The notes under the pieces are model-generated. The model had not been told where the DNA came from. It saw nothing but the letters and a program-made list of their open reading frames with translations, and did no database searches. From contig NZ_FQWQ01000001.1 in the NCBI RefSeq assembly GCF_900129725.1, forward strand, positions 1,674,001-1,738,000: a stretch of DNA of 64,000 nucleotides. The letters run 5' to 3'. Each line of letters opens with the position of its first letter. Within the stretch, counting starts at the first letter, position 1. The translations under genes were made by a program, and so were the position numbers. Positions 55,500 to 63,918 of this stretch are shown here, one piece after another. This DNA comes from Chryseolinea serpens (lineage in GTDB: Bacteria > Bacteroidota > Bacteroidia > Cytophagales > Cyclobacteriaceae).

Positions 55500-56513
55500 A
55501 TGAGTATCCGTTCATTGTATGAGAAGTTGCTCGAACCCTCGCAGCCGCTTATTGAAAGTATCGCCACCCTGGAAGGGGATATTATCATCCTCGGCGTAGG
55601 TGGAAAAATGGGGCCTTCCCTGGCAAAGCTCGCGAAACGGGCGATTGACCTGGCCGGCATGAACAAGCGGGTGATCGGCGTGGCGCGCTTTTCAGAACCC
55701 GGTCTGGAAGCCGAACTCCAACATCACGGCATCATCACCCACCAGGCCGACCTGCTCGACGATCAGGCGCTGCAACGGCTGCCCAACGTGCCAAATGTTC
55801 TGTACCTGGCCGGAACAAAATTCGGGACCACCGGCAAGGAGTCCTTCACCTGGGCGATGAACAGTTACCTCCCGGGACGCGTGGCAGAGAAATATCAAAA
55901 GTCGCGCATCGTTGTTTTCTCGACGGGCAATGTCTATCCCCTGGTGTCGGTTCAATCGAATGGCCCCAACGAAAGTCACCCTACGCAGCCGGTGGGCGAA
56001 TATGCGCAGTCGTGCCTGGGCAGGGAACGGGTGTTCCAGTATTTCTCTCAAAAACATCAAACGCCCATCCTCATCTACCGGTTGAATTATGCCAATGATG
56101 TAACCTACGGCGTGCTCGCAGACATTGCGCTGAAGGTCAGAAACCAGCAACCCATCGATCTGCGCATGGGGTATGTCAATATTATCTGGCAACAGGAAGC
56201 AAACGAGATCGCCTTGCGTTCACTGCACCACTGCAGTGTACCGGCAAAGATCCTCAATGTGGCAGGGCCGGAGAAACTTTCCGTCCGCCAACTGGCCGTT
56301 GAATTTGGGAAGGTGTTTGACCTGGAGCCCGTCTTTACAAACCAGGAACAGGAAACTGCACTGCTCAGCGATGCCTCTGAAATGCGCCGGCTCTTCGGGG
56401 AACCATCGGTCTCCCTTCAACAAATGATTGAAGTGATTGCCGGCTGGATCGCGGAAGGCGGCAAACTTTTGAACAAACCAACACACTTCCAGGAACGGGA
56501 AGGAAAATTTTAA
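55500..56513 (+). CDS. NAD-dependent epimerase/dehydratase-like protein with altered active site
   Basis: 337 residues of the extended SDR type. The nucleotide motif is IIILGVGGKMGPSL (GxxGxxG). The substrate-side Tyr is at 168 in GEYAQSCLGRER, where the family motif YxxxK reads YAQSC: the catalytic Lys is Cys172. The Thr of STGNVYP is in place. A YRLNYANDVTYG segment follows. It may work as a non-standard dehydrogenase or a structural homologue. It is the first gene of the operon, 4 bp before the aldolase gene. Confidence 0.8.
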   Translation: MSIRSLYEKLLEPSQPLIESIATLEGDIIILGVGGKMGPSLAKLAKRAIDLAGMNKRVIGVARFSEPGLEAELQHHGIITHQADLLDDQALQRLPNVPNVLYLAGTKFGTTGKESFTWAMNSYLPGRVAEKYQKSRIVVFSTGNVYPLVSVQSNGPNESHPTQPVGEYAQSCLGRERVFQYFSQKHQTPILIYRLNYANDVTYGVLADIALKVRNQQPIDLRMGYVNIIWQQEANEIALRSLHHCSVPAKILNVAGPEKLSVRQLAVEFGKVFDLEPVFTNQEQETALLSDASEMRRLFGEPSVSLQQMIEVIAGWIAEGGKLLNKPTHFQEREGKF

Positions 56514-56517
56514 AATC

Positions 56518-57591
56518 ATGACCCTCCCTACCCTCCCTCCTTCCATCAGCCAATTGCTCCGGGAAGGAACTGTTATACCGGCCCACCCGCTTGCCCTAAC
56601 GAAAGAGCGAAGACTGGATGAAAAAAGACAAAAGCTGCTCACCCAATACTACATGGCTTCCGGAGCGGGAGGCGTGGCCGTGGGTGTGCACACCACGCAA
56701 TTCGAAATTCGAAAACCCGAGATCAACCTGCTGGAGCCCGTCCTGCGCCTGGCATCCGAACAGATCCGCGACTCGGATCCCGGCAGACCTTTTATTAAAG
56801 TCGCGGGCATCGTTGGCCCAACGTCACAAGCCCTTCGCGAAGCGGAACTGGCTGTGAAGCATGGCTACCATCTCGGGCTGGTCAGCATGGGGGGACTGAA
56901 TGATCAACGTGAATCCGATCTCATCAAACGACTCGAAGCCGTCGCAGAAATCATTCCGGTCTTTGGATTCTATTTGCAACCTGCGGTCGGCGGCCGATTG
57001 CTCTCGTACGATTTCTGGAAAGATGCTGCATCGATCCCCAATCTGTACGCAATCAAGGTCGCAGCCTTCAATCGCTATCAAACACTGGATGTGGTGAGGG
57101 CCGTGTGCGCGTCGCCGCGGTACGACGACATTGCGTTGTATACCGGAAATGACGATAACATCGTCGCTGACTTGCTCACCACCTATCGCTTTGACGTCGG
57201 CGGAAAACAGATTGAAAAAAAATTCGTCGGCGGACTCCTTGGACACTGGGCCGTCTGGACCGGCGCCGCCGTGAAATTGCTGAACTATATTAAACACTCC
57301 GGAAGCGACAACGGCGTGGTCAGCGAGTTGCTGAGTGTCGGCATAAAAGTAACCGACATGAACGCCGCGATCTTCGATTCCGCCAATGCTTTTCACGGCT
57401 GCATCCCGGGCATCCATGAAGTGCTGCGCAGGCAAGGGCTCCTGGAAGGCACGTGGTGTCTGAACCCGGAAGAAAAACTATCGGCCGGGCAATTGGAAGA
57501 GATCGATCGCGTGTGTCAGGCTTACCCCGGGCTAACCGACGACGAGCAGGTAAAACATTTTCTTGAAAAAGCGTTCTCGCATCCCCATTAA
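56518..57591 (+). CDS. Dihydrodipicolinate synthase-like aldolase
   Basis: 357 residues, a DapA/NanA-type class I aldolase barrel. The Schiff-base lysine is Lys180 in AIKVAAFN, the tyrosine is in GFYLQPAVGG, and the GGLNDQRESD loop is conserved-like. The N-terminal HPLALTKERRLDEKRQKLLTQYYMASGAGG is longer than in true DHDPS. These enzymes split or join pyruvate-derived sugar or amino acids. A catabolic 2-keto-3-deoxy acid aldolase role is possible but unproven. Confidence 0.85.
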   Translation: MTLPTLPPSISQLLREGTVIPAHPLALTKERRLDEKRQKLLTQYYMASGAGGVAVGVHTTQFEIRKPEINLLEPVLRLASEQIRDSDPGRPFIKVAGIVGPTSQALREAELAVKHGYHLGLVSMGGLNDQRESDLIKRLEAVAEIIPVFGFYLQPAVGGRLLSYDFWKDAASIPNLYAIKVAAFNRYQTLDVVRAVCASPRYDDIALYTGNDDNIVADLLTTYRFDVGGKQIEKKFVGGLLGHWAVWTGAAVKLLNYIKHSGSDNGVVSELLSVGIKVTDMNAAIFDSANAFHGCIPGIHEVLRRQGLLEGTWCLNPEEKLSAGQLEEIDRVCQAYPGLTDDEQVKHFLEKAFSHPH

Positions 57592-57600
57592 ATTTACTGC

Positions 57601-58785
57601 ATGCTGCGTGACAAGATCCAAGCATTGTCGGCCGAAATACTCCCGGACACCATCCGGATCCGCCGGCATTTGCATCAGCATCCTGAACTCTCCTTCCAGG
57701 AGCAGGCTACTTCAGCCTATATCAAGTCACGACTAGACGAGATCGGTATCCCCTGGCGGTCCATTGCCGACACCGGTGTTCTGGCAACCATTGAAGGAAA
57801 TCTTCCCGCATCTAATGTCGTGGCACTTCGCGCCGATATGGATGCCCTCCCTATCCAGGAATTGAATGCCGTTGACTATGCTTCACAGAATCCTGGCGTC
57901 ATGCACGCCTGTGGTCACGACTTTCACACATCATCACTGCTGGGGACGGCGACGATCCTCCAGCGTTGCAGGCATGAATTCAAAGGGACGGTAAAACTTC
58001 TTTTTCAACCTGCAGAAGAAGTATTGCCAGGAGGTGCAACACGGATGATCAAGGAGGGTGCCTTGCTCAACCCCTCTCCCAGCGCTGTCATTGGTCAGCA
58101 TGCTATGCCCCGCATTCCCGCCGGCAAGATCGGCATCCGGAAAGGCAAACACATGGCGTCAATGGACTCCCTCTATGTTCGCATCATCGGCAAAGGCGGT
58201 CATGGCGCCGAGCCACACACGGTCATCGATCCCGTGGTTATTGCAGCGCATGTGATCATTTCCCTTCAGCAAATTATCAGCCGCTCGGCAAACCCCAGGG
58301 AACCGTCGGTGCTTTCCTTTGGGAAGGTGATCGCCAACGGTGCCGTCAACGTCATTCCCGATGAGGTTTATATGGAAGGCACCTTCCGCGCCATGAACGA
58401 AACCTGGCGCGAAAAAGCACTGGGCCTCATTGCTAACATGGCCGAGAAAGTTACATCGGCGATGGGTGGCACCTGCGAACTGCGCATCGACCACGGATAT
58501 CCCGTTCTCGTCAATGAAGAAAAACTTGCCGGTCATCTCCGAGACTATGCCGTCGACTACCTTGGCGAAGAGAACGTGATCGATGAAGACATCTGGATGG
58601 CCGCCGAAGATTTTGCGTATTATGGGCAAGTGGCGGATTCGTGTTTCTACCTCTGCGGCGTGGGCAATGTTGAAAAAGGGATCACGTCCTCACTGCACAC
58701 GCCGACGTTCAACATCGACGAGCGTGCGCTGGGCATGAGCACCGGGCTGATGGCCTACATGGCTTTGAAAAAACTCGGCAACTAA
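57601..58785 (+). CDS. M20-family amidohydrolase (aminoacylase-like)
   Basis: 394 residues with the zinc and catalytic motifs ADMDALPI, HACGHDFHT, QPAEEVLPGG and GQHAMP and the His of the C-terminal LHTPTFNIDE. It resembles the carboxypeptidase/IAA-amino-acid-hydrolase and N-acyl-amino-acid amidohydrolase group. It would remove an acyl group from an amide, matching an operon that handles an N-acylated small molecule. The dimerisation domain is normal (about 185-300). It is 9 bp after the aldolase gene. Confidence 0.92.
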   Translation: MLRDKIQALSAEILPDTIRIRRHLHQHPELSFQEQATSAYIKSRLDEIGIPWRSIADTGVLATIEGNLPASNVVALRADMDALPIQELNAVDYASQNPGVMHACGHDFHTSSLLGTATILQRCRHEFKGTVKLLFQPAEEVLPGGATRMIKEGALLNPSPSAVIGQHAMPRIPAGKIGIRKGKHMASMDSLYVRIIGKGGHGAEPHTVIDPVVIAAHVIISLQQIISRSANPREPSVLSFGKVIANGAVNVIPDEVYMEGTFRAMNETWREKALGLIANMAEKVTSAMGGTCELRIDHGYPVLVNEEKLAGHLRDYAVDYLGEENVIDEDIWMAAEDFAYYGQVADSCFYLCGVGNVEKGITSSLHTPTFNIDERALGMSTGLMAYMALKKLGN

Positions 58786-58798
58786 CAACGAAGACGGC

Positions 58799-59644
58799 AT
58801 GAGGTTTAGAAAAATGGAACGCAAAGATGTGCCGTCGGGACTCTCCTTGTGCCGAAGCGCTACCTGGAATCAACTGTCGCGCGACTGGGAAATCTTTCTC
58901 ACGCTAGACCCGGAAGGCAGCCGCGTGTGCGTCGATGACGACGAAAATGTAATTGGCACGGTCACTACCCTCCGCTATAGCAATCATTTTTCGTGGATCG
59001 GGATGGTTTTGGTTGATCCTGCTCACCAACGAAAAGGCATCGGACTCAAACTCCTCGAACAAGCCCTCGAGATACTGAAGAATGAAGACAGCGTGAAGCT
59101 CGATGCCACCCCGGCAGGCCGGCAAGTCTATGTCAAACTTGGTTTCAAAGACGAATACAGTCTCAGCCGGATGTCGACTGCTTCCCTGAACACGCAACAC
59201 CTGGTCGCCTCAACGGCCACGCCACTGGAACAGAACGATCTTGACAGCGTGAAATTGCTCGATCAAAAAGTGTTTGGTGCCGACCGCCTGCCACTCCTTC
59301 GCTGGATGATGGAGGGCGCGCCTGATCTGGCGTTCAAGGTTGGCAAAGGCAAGCAACTCAAGGGATATTGTTTTGGAAGACCAGGATACCGGTTTACACA
59401 GATCGGCCCAGTGGTTGCCATGGATGTCGATGTCGCCAAGGAACTAGTGTCTGCCGCGCTGATGCACTGTGGGAATAAACCGATGATCCTTGATGTGCCC
59501 TATCATGACGAAGCTTGGAATACTTGGATCAGCTTGCTTGGCTTCTCGGAGTTGAGGCCTTTTGTAAGGATGTATAAAGGCAAGAACAATTGGCCCGGTG
59601 TTCCTGGAAATCAATATGCCATCCTTGGGCCTGAGTTCGGATGA
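58799..59644 (+). CDS. GNAT-family N-acetyltransferase, two-domain
   Basis: 281 residues. The acetyl-CoA pyrophosphate motif QRKGIGLKLL (motif A) is preceded by IGMVLVDPAHQ, the usual GNAT fold, over about residues 1-130. The C-terminal half (about 140-275) looks like the acetyltransferase-associated domain of YitH/YitI-type proteins (PF18014). The substrate is unknown. It is the last gene of the operon, 13 bp after the amidohydrolase gene, so the operon both hydrolyses and forms amides. Confidence 0.85.
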   Translation: MRFRKMERKDVPSGLSLCRSATWNQLSRDWEIFLTLDPEGSRVCVDDDENVIGTVTTLRYSNHFSWIGMVLVDPAHQRKGIGLKLLEQALEILKNEDSVKLDATPAGRQVYVKLGFKDEYSLSRMSTASLNTQHLVASTATPLEQNDLDSVKLLDQKVFGADRLPLLRWMMEGAPDLAFKVGKGKQLKGYCFGRPGYRFTQIGPVVAMDVDVAKELVSAALMHCGNKPMILDVPYHDEAWNTWISLLGFSELRPFVRMYKGKNNWPGVPGNQYAILGPEFG

Positions 59645-59657
59645 CCCTCGCCCCAGC

Positions 59658-59771
59658 TCAGAAAATTTGCTGGAGCATATAAACGACAGCGGAAAAACCC
59701 AGCAAAATGGCCCATACCAGGAGCTCGCCTTTGAGGGCGGTTTTGAAACCGCGGATCAGTGTTTTCATCAT
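59658..59771 (-). CDS. Candidate 37-residue single-helix membrane peptide
   Basis: A small frame from ATG 59771 (a second ATG follows immediately) to TGA at 59660-59658. The peptide has a basic N-terminus (KTLIRGFKTALKGE) and one hydrophobic helix (LLVWAILLGFSAVVYML), the typical form of small inner-membrane regulatory peptides. No ribosome-binding site is clear. It lies at the 3' end of the GNAT operon on the opposite strand. Low to moderate support. Confidence 0.35.
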   Translation of the reverse strand: MMKTLIRGFKTALKGELLVWAILLGFSAVVYMLQQIF

Positions 59772-59821
59772 ATCTCAATATACGGATTTTCGCGATTAAA
59801 ATTTGGCACGGGGAATTCAGT

Positions 59822-59845
59822 CGCATGGTGGGAACACTTGCACCC
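59822..59845. repeat. Copy of a motif shared with 63846-63878
   Basis: GCATGGTGGG followed directly by AACACTTGCACC. The same two parts occur near 63846-63878 with ten extra bases between them, in both cases upstream of a transcribed-looking region. Function unknown. Confidence 0.4.
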
Positions 59846-59964
59846 GTAATCAGCGATTTATACAAGAACTTCCTGTCGATGTATAAGCGCATCCGGATAG
59901 AATCTGGTCACCTTTGTCTAGCACAAGGCATAATCCCGTTAATAAGCGTATATAGATTACGAAC

Positions 59965-60000
59965 AGGGTGGGAGAACAAAATCCCGCCCTTTAGTTTTTA
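59965..60000 (+). terminator. Intrinsic terminator without an obvious coding gene
   Basis: The stem AGGGTGGGA (59965-59973) with TCCCGCCCT (59982-59990) has 9 pairs including one G-U, followed by TTAGTTTTT. The closest plus-strand gene end is the GNAT gene, over 320 bp upstream, so it may end a long 3' region or a small RNA. Confidence 0.6.
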
Positions 60001-60044
60001 TATCCGGGAAACATATGCCTGGGATACCTTAAAGTCATTCGTTT

Positions 60045-60248
60045 ATGGCGGCCAAATTTAAAGAGGGTGAGATTGTTTTTGAAAGAATACGCCCGAAAGA
60101 CAAATTGATCATCGTTCGCCGCGATAACGGCCTCTATTATTGCAGGCCACCCAGTGGCTTACGCCGAAAAGCTCTCGTTTATATGGAAAGGGATCTGGTC
60201 GCGGAGAAAGAAGAGAACACCGCCACGGCCACAAAAATCCATCCGTGA
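60045..60248 (+). CDS. Small basic protein of unknown function
   Basis: 67 residues. The KFKEGEIVFERIRPKDKLIIVRR start looks like a short beta-barrel of the KOW/SH3 type, and the rest is charged. No signal or membrane segment. The ATG at 60045 follows the terminator. Similar very short proteins occur in Bacteroidota; no function is assigned. Confidence 0.5.
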   Translation: MAAKFKEGEIVFERIRPKDKLIIVRRDNGLYYCRPPSGLRRKALVYMERDLVAEKEENTATATKIHP

Positions 60249-60344
60249 TCTACGCCCGTGTGAGGGCAAAGACTACAACATACCGACTTTGATTGCTGCA
60301 CTTTTTTTAGATTCAATACATTGTAAACTGTTTAAAATAACATC

Positions 60345-60602
60345 ATGGACGCAAAACAAAATAAGACAACCAACGAACAAAGTAAAACAGCTGCCGAGAC
60401 CTTTACGGTTATCGGGAATTGGAAAACACTATCGAAACGTTTGCACGCAAAATTCGCTCAACTAACGGAGTCCGATTTGAAATTTGAAATCGGCAAAGAG
60501 GAAGATCTGATCAAACGCATAGAAACCCGGTTGCACAAGAAGAGAGATGAAGTTATCCAACTTCTTAACGCCGCACAACTGGTAAAACCGCACGTGTTGT
60601 AA
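60345..60602 (+). CDS. CsbD-like stress protein
   Basis: 85 residues. The pattern GNWKTLSKRLHAKFAQLTESDLKFEIGKEEDLI resembles CsbD proteins of Bacteroidota (GNWKQLKGKL and LTDDDL-type motifs). These are small, hydrophilic and induced by general stress; their biochemical role is unknown. It has its own terminator (60634-60665). It lies upstream of a BON-domain protein, another stress-type gene. Confidence 0.75.
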   Translation: MDAKQNKTTNEQSKTAAETFTVIGNWKTLSKRLHAKFAQLTESDLKFEIGKEEDLIKRIETRLHKKRDEVIQLLNAAQLVKPHVL

Positions 60603-60633
60603 ACGCACGATAAGAAAGCCTACTACCGGCAGA

Positions 60634-60665
60634 AGAGAACGGAACTCCCCTACCGTTCTCTTTTT
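60634..60665 (+). terminator. Intrinsic terminator of the CsbD-like gene
   Basis: AGAGAACGG (60634-60642) pairs with CCGTTCTCT (60653-60661); a T-run completes it. Confidence 0.88.
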
Positions 60666-60746
60666 GCTTTAACCGGCACATCGCCGGCCGTGATCGTGAA
60701 CGATGTAATAACAATTGACTTCGTTTCGAGCCTCCCCTAAAATGAA

Positions 60747-61457
60747 ATGACCATGCCAACCGAGATGAACAATGAAATCAAAATGAAAGCCGACATAAAA
60801 CTGGAAAGCGACATCCTCAGGGCAATGACGTGGGAGCCTTTGTTGCGAATGGAAAAGATAGGCGTAACGGCCAGGAAAGGTGTGATCACGTTAACCGGAA
60901 AGGTTGAAAGCTTTATGAAAAAGACGGAAGCGGAAGAAACCGCAAAGAAAGCAAGGGGCGTTGTGGCCGTCGTGAATGACATTGAAATACAACTTAACAA
61001 CCAGACAACAAAACAAGACCACGAAATTGCCGCTGATCTTCAAAAGGCGTTCCGGGCCAACTGGGATATCTCCGCCGACAAAATAACCGTATCGGTTGAA
61101 AAAGGATGGATCACCCTGAAAGGCGATTTAGAGTGGAGCTATCAGAGGGATGCAGCCCAGGCGGCGACACGGCAAATCAAAGGCGTGACGGGCCTCACGA
61201 ACGCCATCACCATTCGCAACGTGACGATTGATAAGATTGAAAAACTGGAAATCGAAAAAGCGCTTGTGCTCTCTTCAGCGATCGATGACCGGGAAATTCA
61301 CGTCACGGTCACCGGCAACATTGTGTCACTAGGTGGAATCGTAAGCACTTTGTATGAAAAAGAACAGGCCGGTAGAATAGCACAGAACACTCCGGGTGTG
61401 GCGGGTGTAGAAAATGGATTAGCTATCGCGCCAGAGTCGCCTCAACCCAATCCTTAG
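60747..61457 (+). CDS. Protein with three BON domains (OsmY-like)
   Basis: 236 residues with three tandem BON domains (about 18-85, 90-160, 165-232). Each has the pattern of a short helix, then a GVITLTGKV-type strand and a helix ending GVxxVxNxI (AVVNDIEIQL, GLTNAITIRN, GVENGLAIAP). BON domains bind membranes or phospholipids. There is no signal peptide in the chosen frame, so a cytoplasmic or membrane-peripheral site is likely. It may start at either of two ATGs (60747, 60753). Its end overlaps the end of the next gene by 4 nt. Confidence 0.88.
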   Translation: MTMPTEMNNEIKMKADIKLESDILRAMTWEPLLRMEKIGVTARKGVITLTGKVESFMKKTEAEETAKKARGVVAVVNDIEIQLNNQTTKQDHEIAADLQKAFRANWDISADKITVSVEKGWITLKGDLEWSYQRDAAQAATRQIKGVTGLTNAITIRNVTIDKIEKLEIEKALVLSSAIDDREIHVTVTGNIVSLGGIVSTLYEKEQAGRIAQNTPGVAGVENGLAIAPESPQPNP

Positions 61458-61888
61458 TTTTCCTTTCTCCATCTTCTGGCTACTTTGTCCACGAGTTTAT
61501 CGTAGGTCTCGTAGAATAGTTCAACCCCTCGTCTAAGGTAGGTTACACCTGCGAAAAAAATAATGCCCGCCAGTTTCCCGTAGTCTTTTGTTAGGAAAGC
61601 GTTTAACATAAAAAAAATGATGACGCCATATGAAATGGAGGAGACTACAACCAGCAGGATTTTCCTTAATCGGCCAGCGGTCGCTGCGGGTAAGAAGGAA
61701 ATCAACCCGTTGGCCAGGATGAAGCCAGCCAGAATCATTCCGATTATAACCAACACGTCCTTGCCATCCCATCCGTAGTTGGAAATCCGGAATTCTTTTA
61801 TAAAATCAATAACCGTCTCCATTCTTTCAAGTTCTTCATACTCCAGCATGTCCTTTTCATTAGCAGGGCTCCTACTGGAGACGCCCAT
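61454..61888 (-). CDS. Small three-helix membrane protein
   Basis: 144 residues. Hydrophobic helices are at about 42-63 (VLVIIGMILAGFILANGLISF), 76-100 (ILLVVVSSISYGVIIFFML) and 105-120, with a basic C-terminal helix (LFYETYDKLVDKVARRWRKEN). The start may be 61888 or a Met 13 codons later. The function is unknown. It converges with the BON gene and overlaps its stop codon by 3-4 bases. Confidence 0.65.
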   Translation of the reverse strand: MGVSSRSPANEKDMLEYEELERMETVIDFIKEFRISNYGWDGKDVLVIIGMILAGFILANGLISFLPAATAGRLRKILLVVVSSISYGVIIFFMLNAFLTKDYGKLAGIIFFAGVTYLRRGVELFYETYDKLVDKVARRWRKEN

Positions 61889-62028
61889 ACGGCGGCGTTA
61901 ATATCTGCAGGGATTAACAGGCCGATTATGCAAAAAACCCCCCTAACTTCCTATTTTTGGGGTTTTAATGACCCAGAAAATTCTTTAATCGCCGAACTTG
62001 CGCAAACTTTCCGTTGTTAGCAACCGTA

Positions 62029-62057
62029 TTGGTACTGAACATTTCCCTATACTTTTC
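62029..62057 (+). promoter_or_regulatory. Candidate promoter of the ABC exporter gene
   Basis: TTG (62029-62031), 18 nt, then TACTTTTC (62050-62057; one mismatch to TAnnTTTG), 8 bp before the ATG. A nearly leaderless mRNA would result. Confidence 0.35.
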
Positions 62058-62065
62058 GCATCCCC

Positions 62066-63820
62066 ATGAAGATACTGTTACGCTATCTAAAGAATTATAA
62101 GTGGCTTATTGCCCTGGCCTTGTTTCTGGCCGCCACCAGCCAGGTTTTCTCCCTGCTGGACCCGCATATTACGGGAAAAATCGTCGACAACTTTATCGAA
62201 AAGAAGAGCGTCCTGTCAAGGGCCGATTTCATAAAAGGCATTCTCTACCTGGTGGGCCTCGGCATTGGGGCGGCCATGGTGTCGCGGATTGCCAAGAACC
62301 TGCAGGATTATTTTACCAGCATCGTGGTCCAGAAACTGGGCGCCAAAATGTATGCCGACGGGCTGAAGCATTCGCTGGAACTCCCTTACCAGACTTTTGA
62401 AGATCAACGCAGCGGTGAAACACTGGGGATCCTTCAGAAAGTGAGAACCGATTCGGAGAAGTTTATCACGCAGTTCATCAGCGTGCTCTTTGCCAGCATC
62501 GTGGGGTTGATCTTTGTTACGATCTACTCGCTGAGCGTGAGCTTTAAAGTGACGCTGGTCTACTTTGCTTCGGTGCCCATCATCGCCCTCACCAGTTGGC
62601 TGCTGAGTCGCAAGATCAAAGTCGTTCAGAAAAGCATTGTTAAGGAAACCACAGCGTTGGCGGGATCCACTACGGAGTCGCTGCGCAACATCGAGTTGGT
62701 GAAAAGCCTTGGACTGGCCAACCAGGAGATCGAGCGACTCAATAACACGACCTATAAAATCCTTGGGCTGGAGTTGAAGAAAGTAAAATATGTGCGGGGC
62801 ATGAGTTTTCTCCAGGGAACTACCGTGAACTTTATCCGCAGCGTGATGGTGGTCATCCTGTTGCTGCTCATCTTTGACAACGACATCTCGGCCGGCAAAT
62901 ACTTTACGTTCCTTTTCTATTCCTTCTTTCTCTTTGGGCCTTTGCAGGAATTGGGCAACGTGATCATCGCTTATCGCGAGGCGGAAGTCTCGCTCTTGAA
63001 TTTTGACCGCATCCTCAACCTGCCGAAGGAAGCAAAACCCAAGAATCCCGAGACCGTTGGTCAGGTGACGACGCTAAGCTTTAACGATGTGGGTTTCAAA
63101 CATCAGTCGGCGAGCACGCATGCGTTGACTAATGTTTCCTTCTCCGTTCGGAGCGGTCAGACCATTGCCTTCGTGGGACCGTCCGGGTCCGGCAAGACTA
63201 CACTGGTAAAATTGTTGGTAGGCTTGTATCCTCCCAAAGAAGGGACCATTCTTTATAACGACATTCCCAGCACCCATATCGATCTGAACGAACTTCGTGA
63301 AAAAATCGGGTTCGTGACGCAGGACACCCAGCTGTTCTCGGGAACGATCCGTGAAAACTTACTCTTCGTCCGCCCCGAGGCTACCGATGAAGAATGTTTG
63401 GAGGTGTTACAAAAGGCTGCTTGTCAATCACTGTTGGCCCGGGCTGATAAGGGTTTGGACACCGTGATCGGTGAAGGCGGTGTGAAAGTTTCTGGTGGTG
63501 AGAAGCAGCGGCTTTCTATTGCACGTGCGTTGTTGCGTCAACCGGATATTTTGGTTTTTGATGAGGCTACTTCTTCGTTGGATTCACTGACGGAAGAGGA
63601 GATCACGGAAACCATCCGCGAGGTTTCTGAGATCAAGGATCAGATCACGATTTTGATCGCACACCGGCTGTCGACCATTATGCATGCGGATGAGATATTT
63701 GTGTTGGAGCGCGGACATATTATTGAGTCCGGTAAACACGAAGAGCTACTGAGCGAGAAGGGACTTTATTATGCGATGTGGCGGCAGCAGATTGGGGAGA
63801 AGGTTACGGTGGACGCTTGA
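62066..63820 (+). CDS. ABC transporter, fused permease and ATPase (MsbA/LmrA-like)
   Basis: A 584-residue half-transporter that works as a homo- or heterodimer. An ABC transmembrane domain of six helices (about 15-315) is followed by the ATPase domain (about 335-575): Walker A GPSGSGKTTL, Q-loop FVTQDTQLFSG, signature VSGGEKQRLSIARALL, Walker B ILVFDEATSSLDS and H-loop IAHRLST. These exporters move lipids or drugs; the substrate is unknown. It is monocistronic. Confidence 0.95.
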   Translation: MKILLRYLKNYKWLIALALFLAATSQVFSLLDPHITGKIVDNFIEKKSVLSRADFIKGILYLVGLGIGAAMVSRIAKNLQDYFTSIVVQKLGAKMYADGLKHSLELPYQTFEDQRSGETLGILQKVRTDSEKFITQFISVLFASIVGLIFVTIYSLSVSFKVTLVYFASVPIIALTSWLLSRKIKVVQKSIVKETTALAGSTTESLRNIELVKSLGLANQEIERLNNTTYKILGLELKKVKYVRGMSFLQGTTVNFIRSVMVVILLLLIFDNDISAGKYFTFLFYSFFLFGPLQELGNVIIAYREAEVSLLNFDRILNLPKEAKPKNPETVGQVTTLSFNDVGFKHQSASTHALTNVSFSVRSGQTIAFVGPSGSGKTTLVKLLVGLYPPKEGTILYNDIPSTHIDLNELREKIGFVTQDTQLFSGTIRENLLFVRPEATDEECLEVLQKAACQSLLARADKGLDTVIGEGGVKVSGGEKQRLSIARALLRQPDILVFDEATSSLDSLTEEEITETIREVSEIKDQITILIAHRLSTIMHADEIFVLERGHIIESGKHEELLSEKGLYYAMWRQQIGEKVTVDA

Positions 63821-63845
63821 TTTAGTGATAGCCCGAAGGCTGTAG

Positions 63846-63878
63846 GCATGGTGGGTATAAGTGAGAACACTTGCACCA
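63846..63878. repeat. Second copy of the GCATGGTGGG / AACACTTGCACC motif
   Basis: The motif's two parts are separated here by ten bases, producing an AAGTG-AGAA-CACTT palindrome. It is about 45 bp upstream of the next ATG. See the copy at 59822-59845. Confidence 0.4.
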
Positions 63879-63918
63879 GCAATTTGGTATATTGTACTAC
63901 CAATAAAACCCACCAAAT

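Noticed and set aside
61454-61457. Overlapping stop codons as a regulatory device
   Set aside because: Convergent genes often share a TTAG overlap by chance; no hairpin is present to suggest more.
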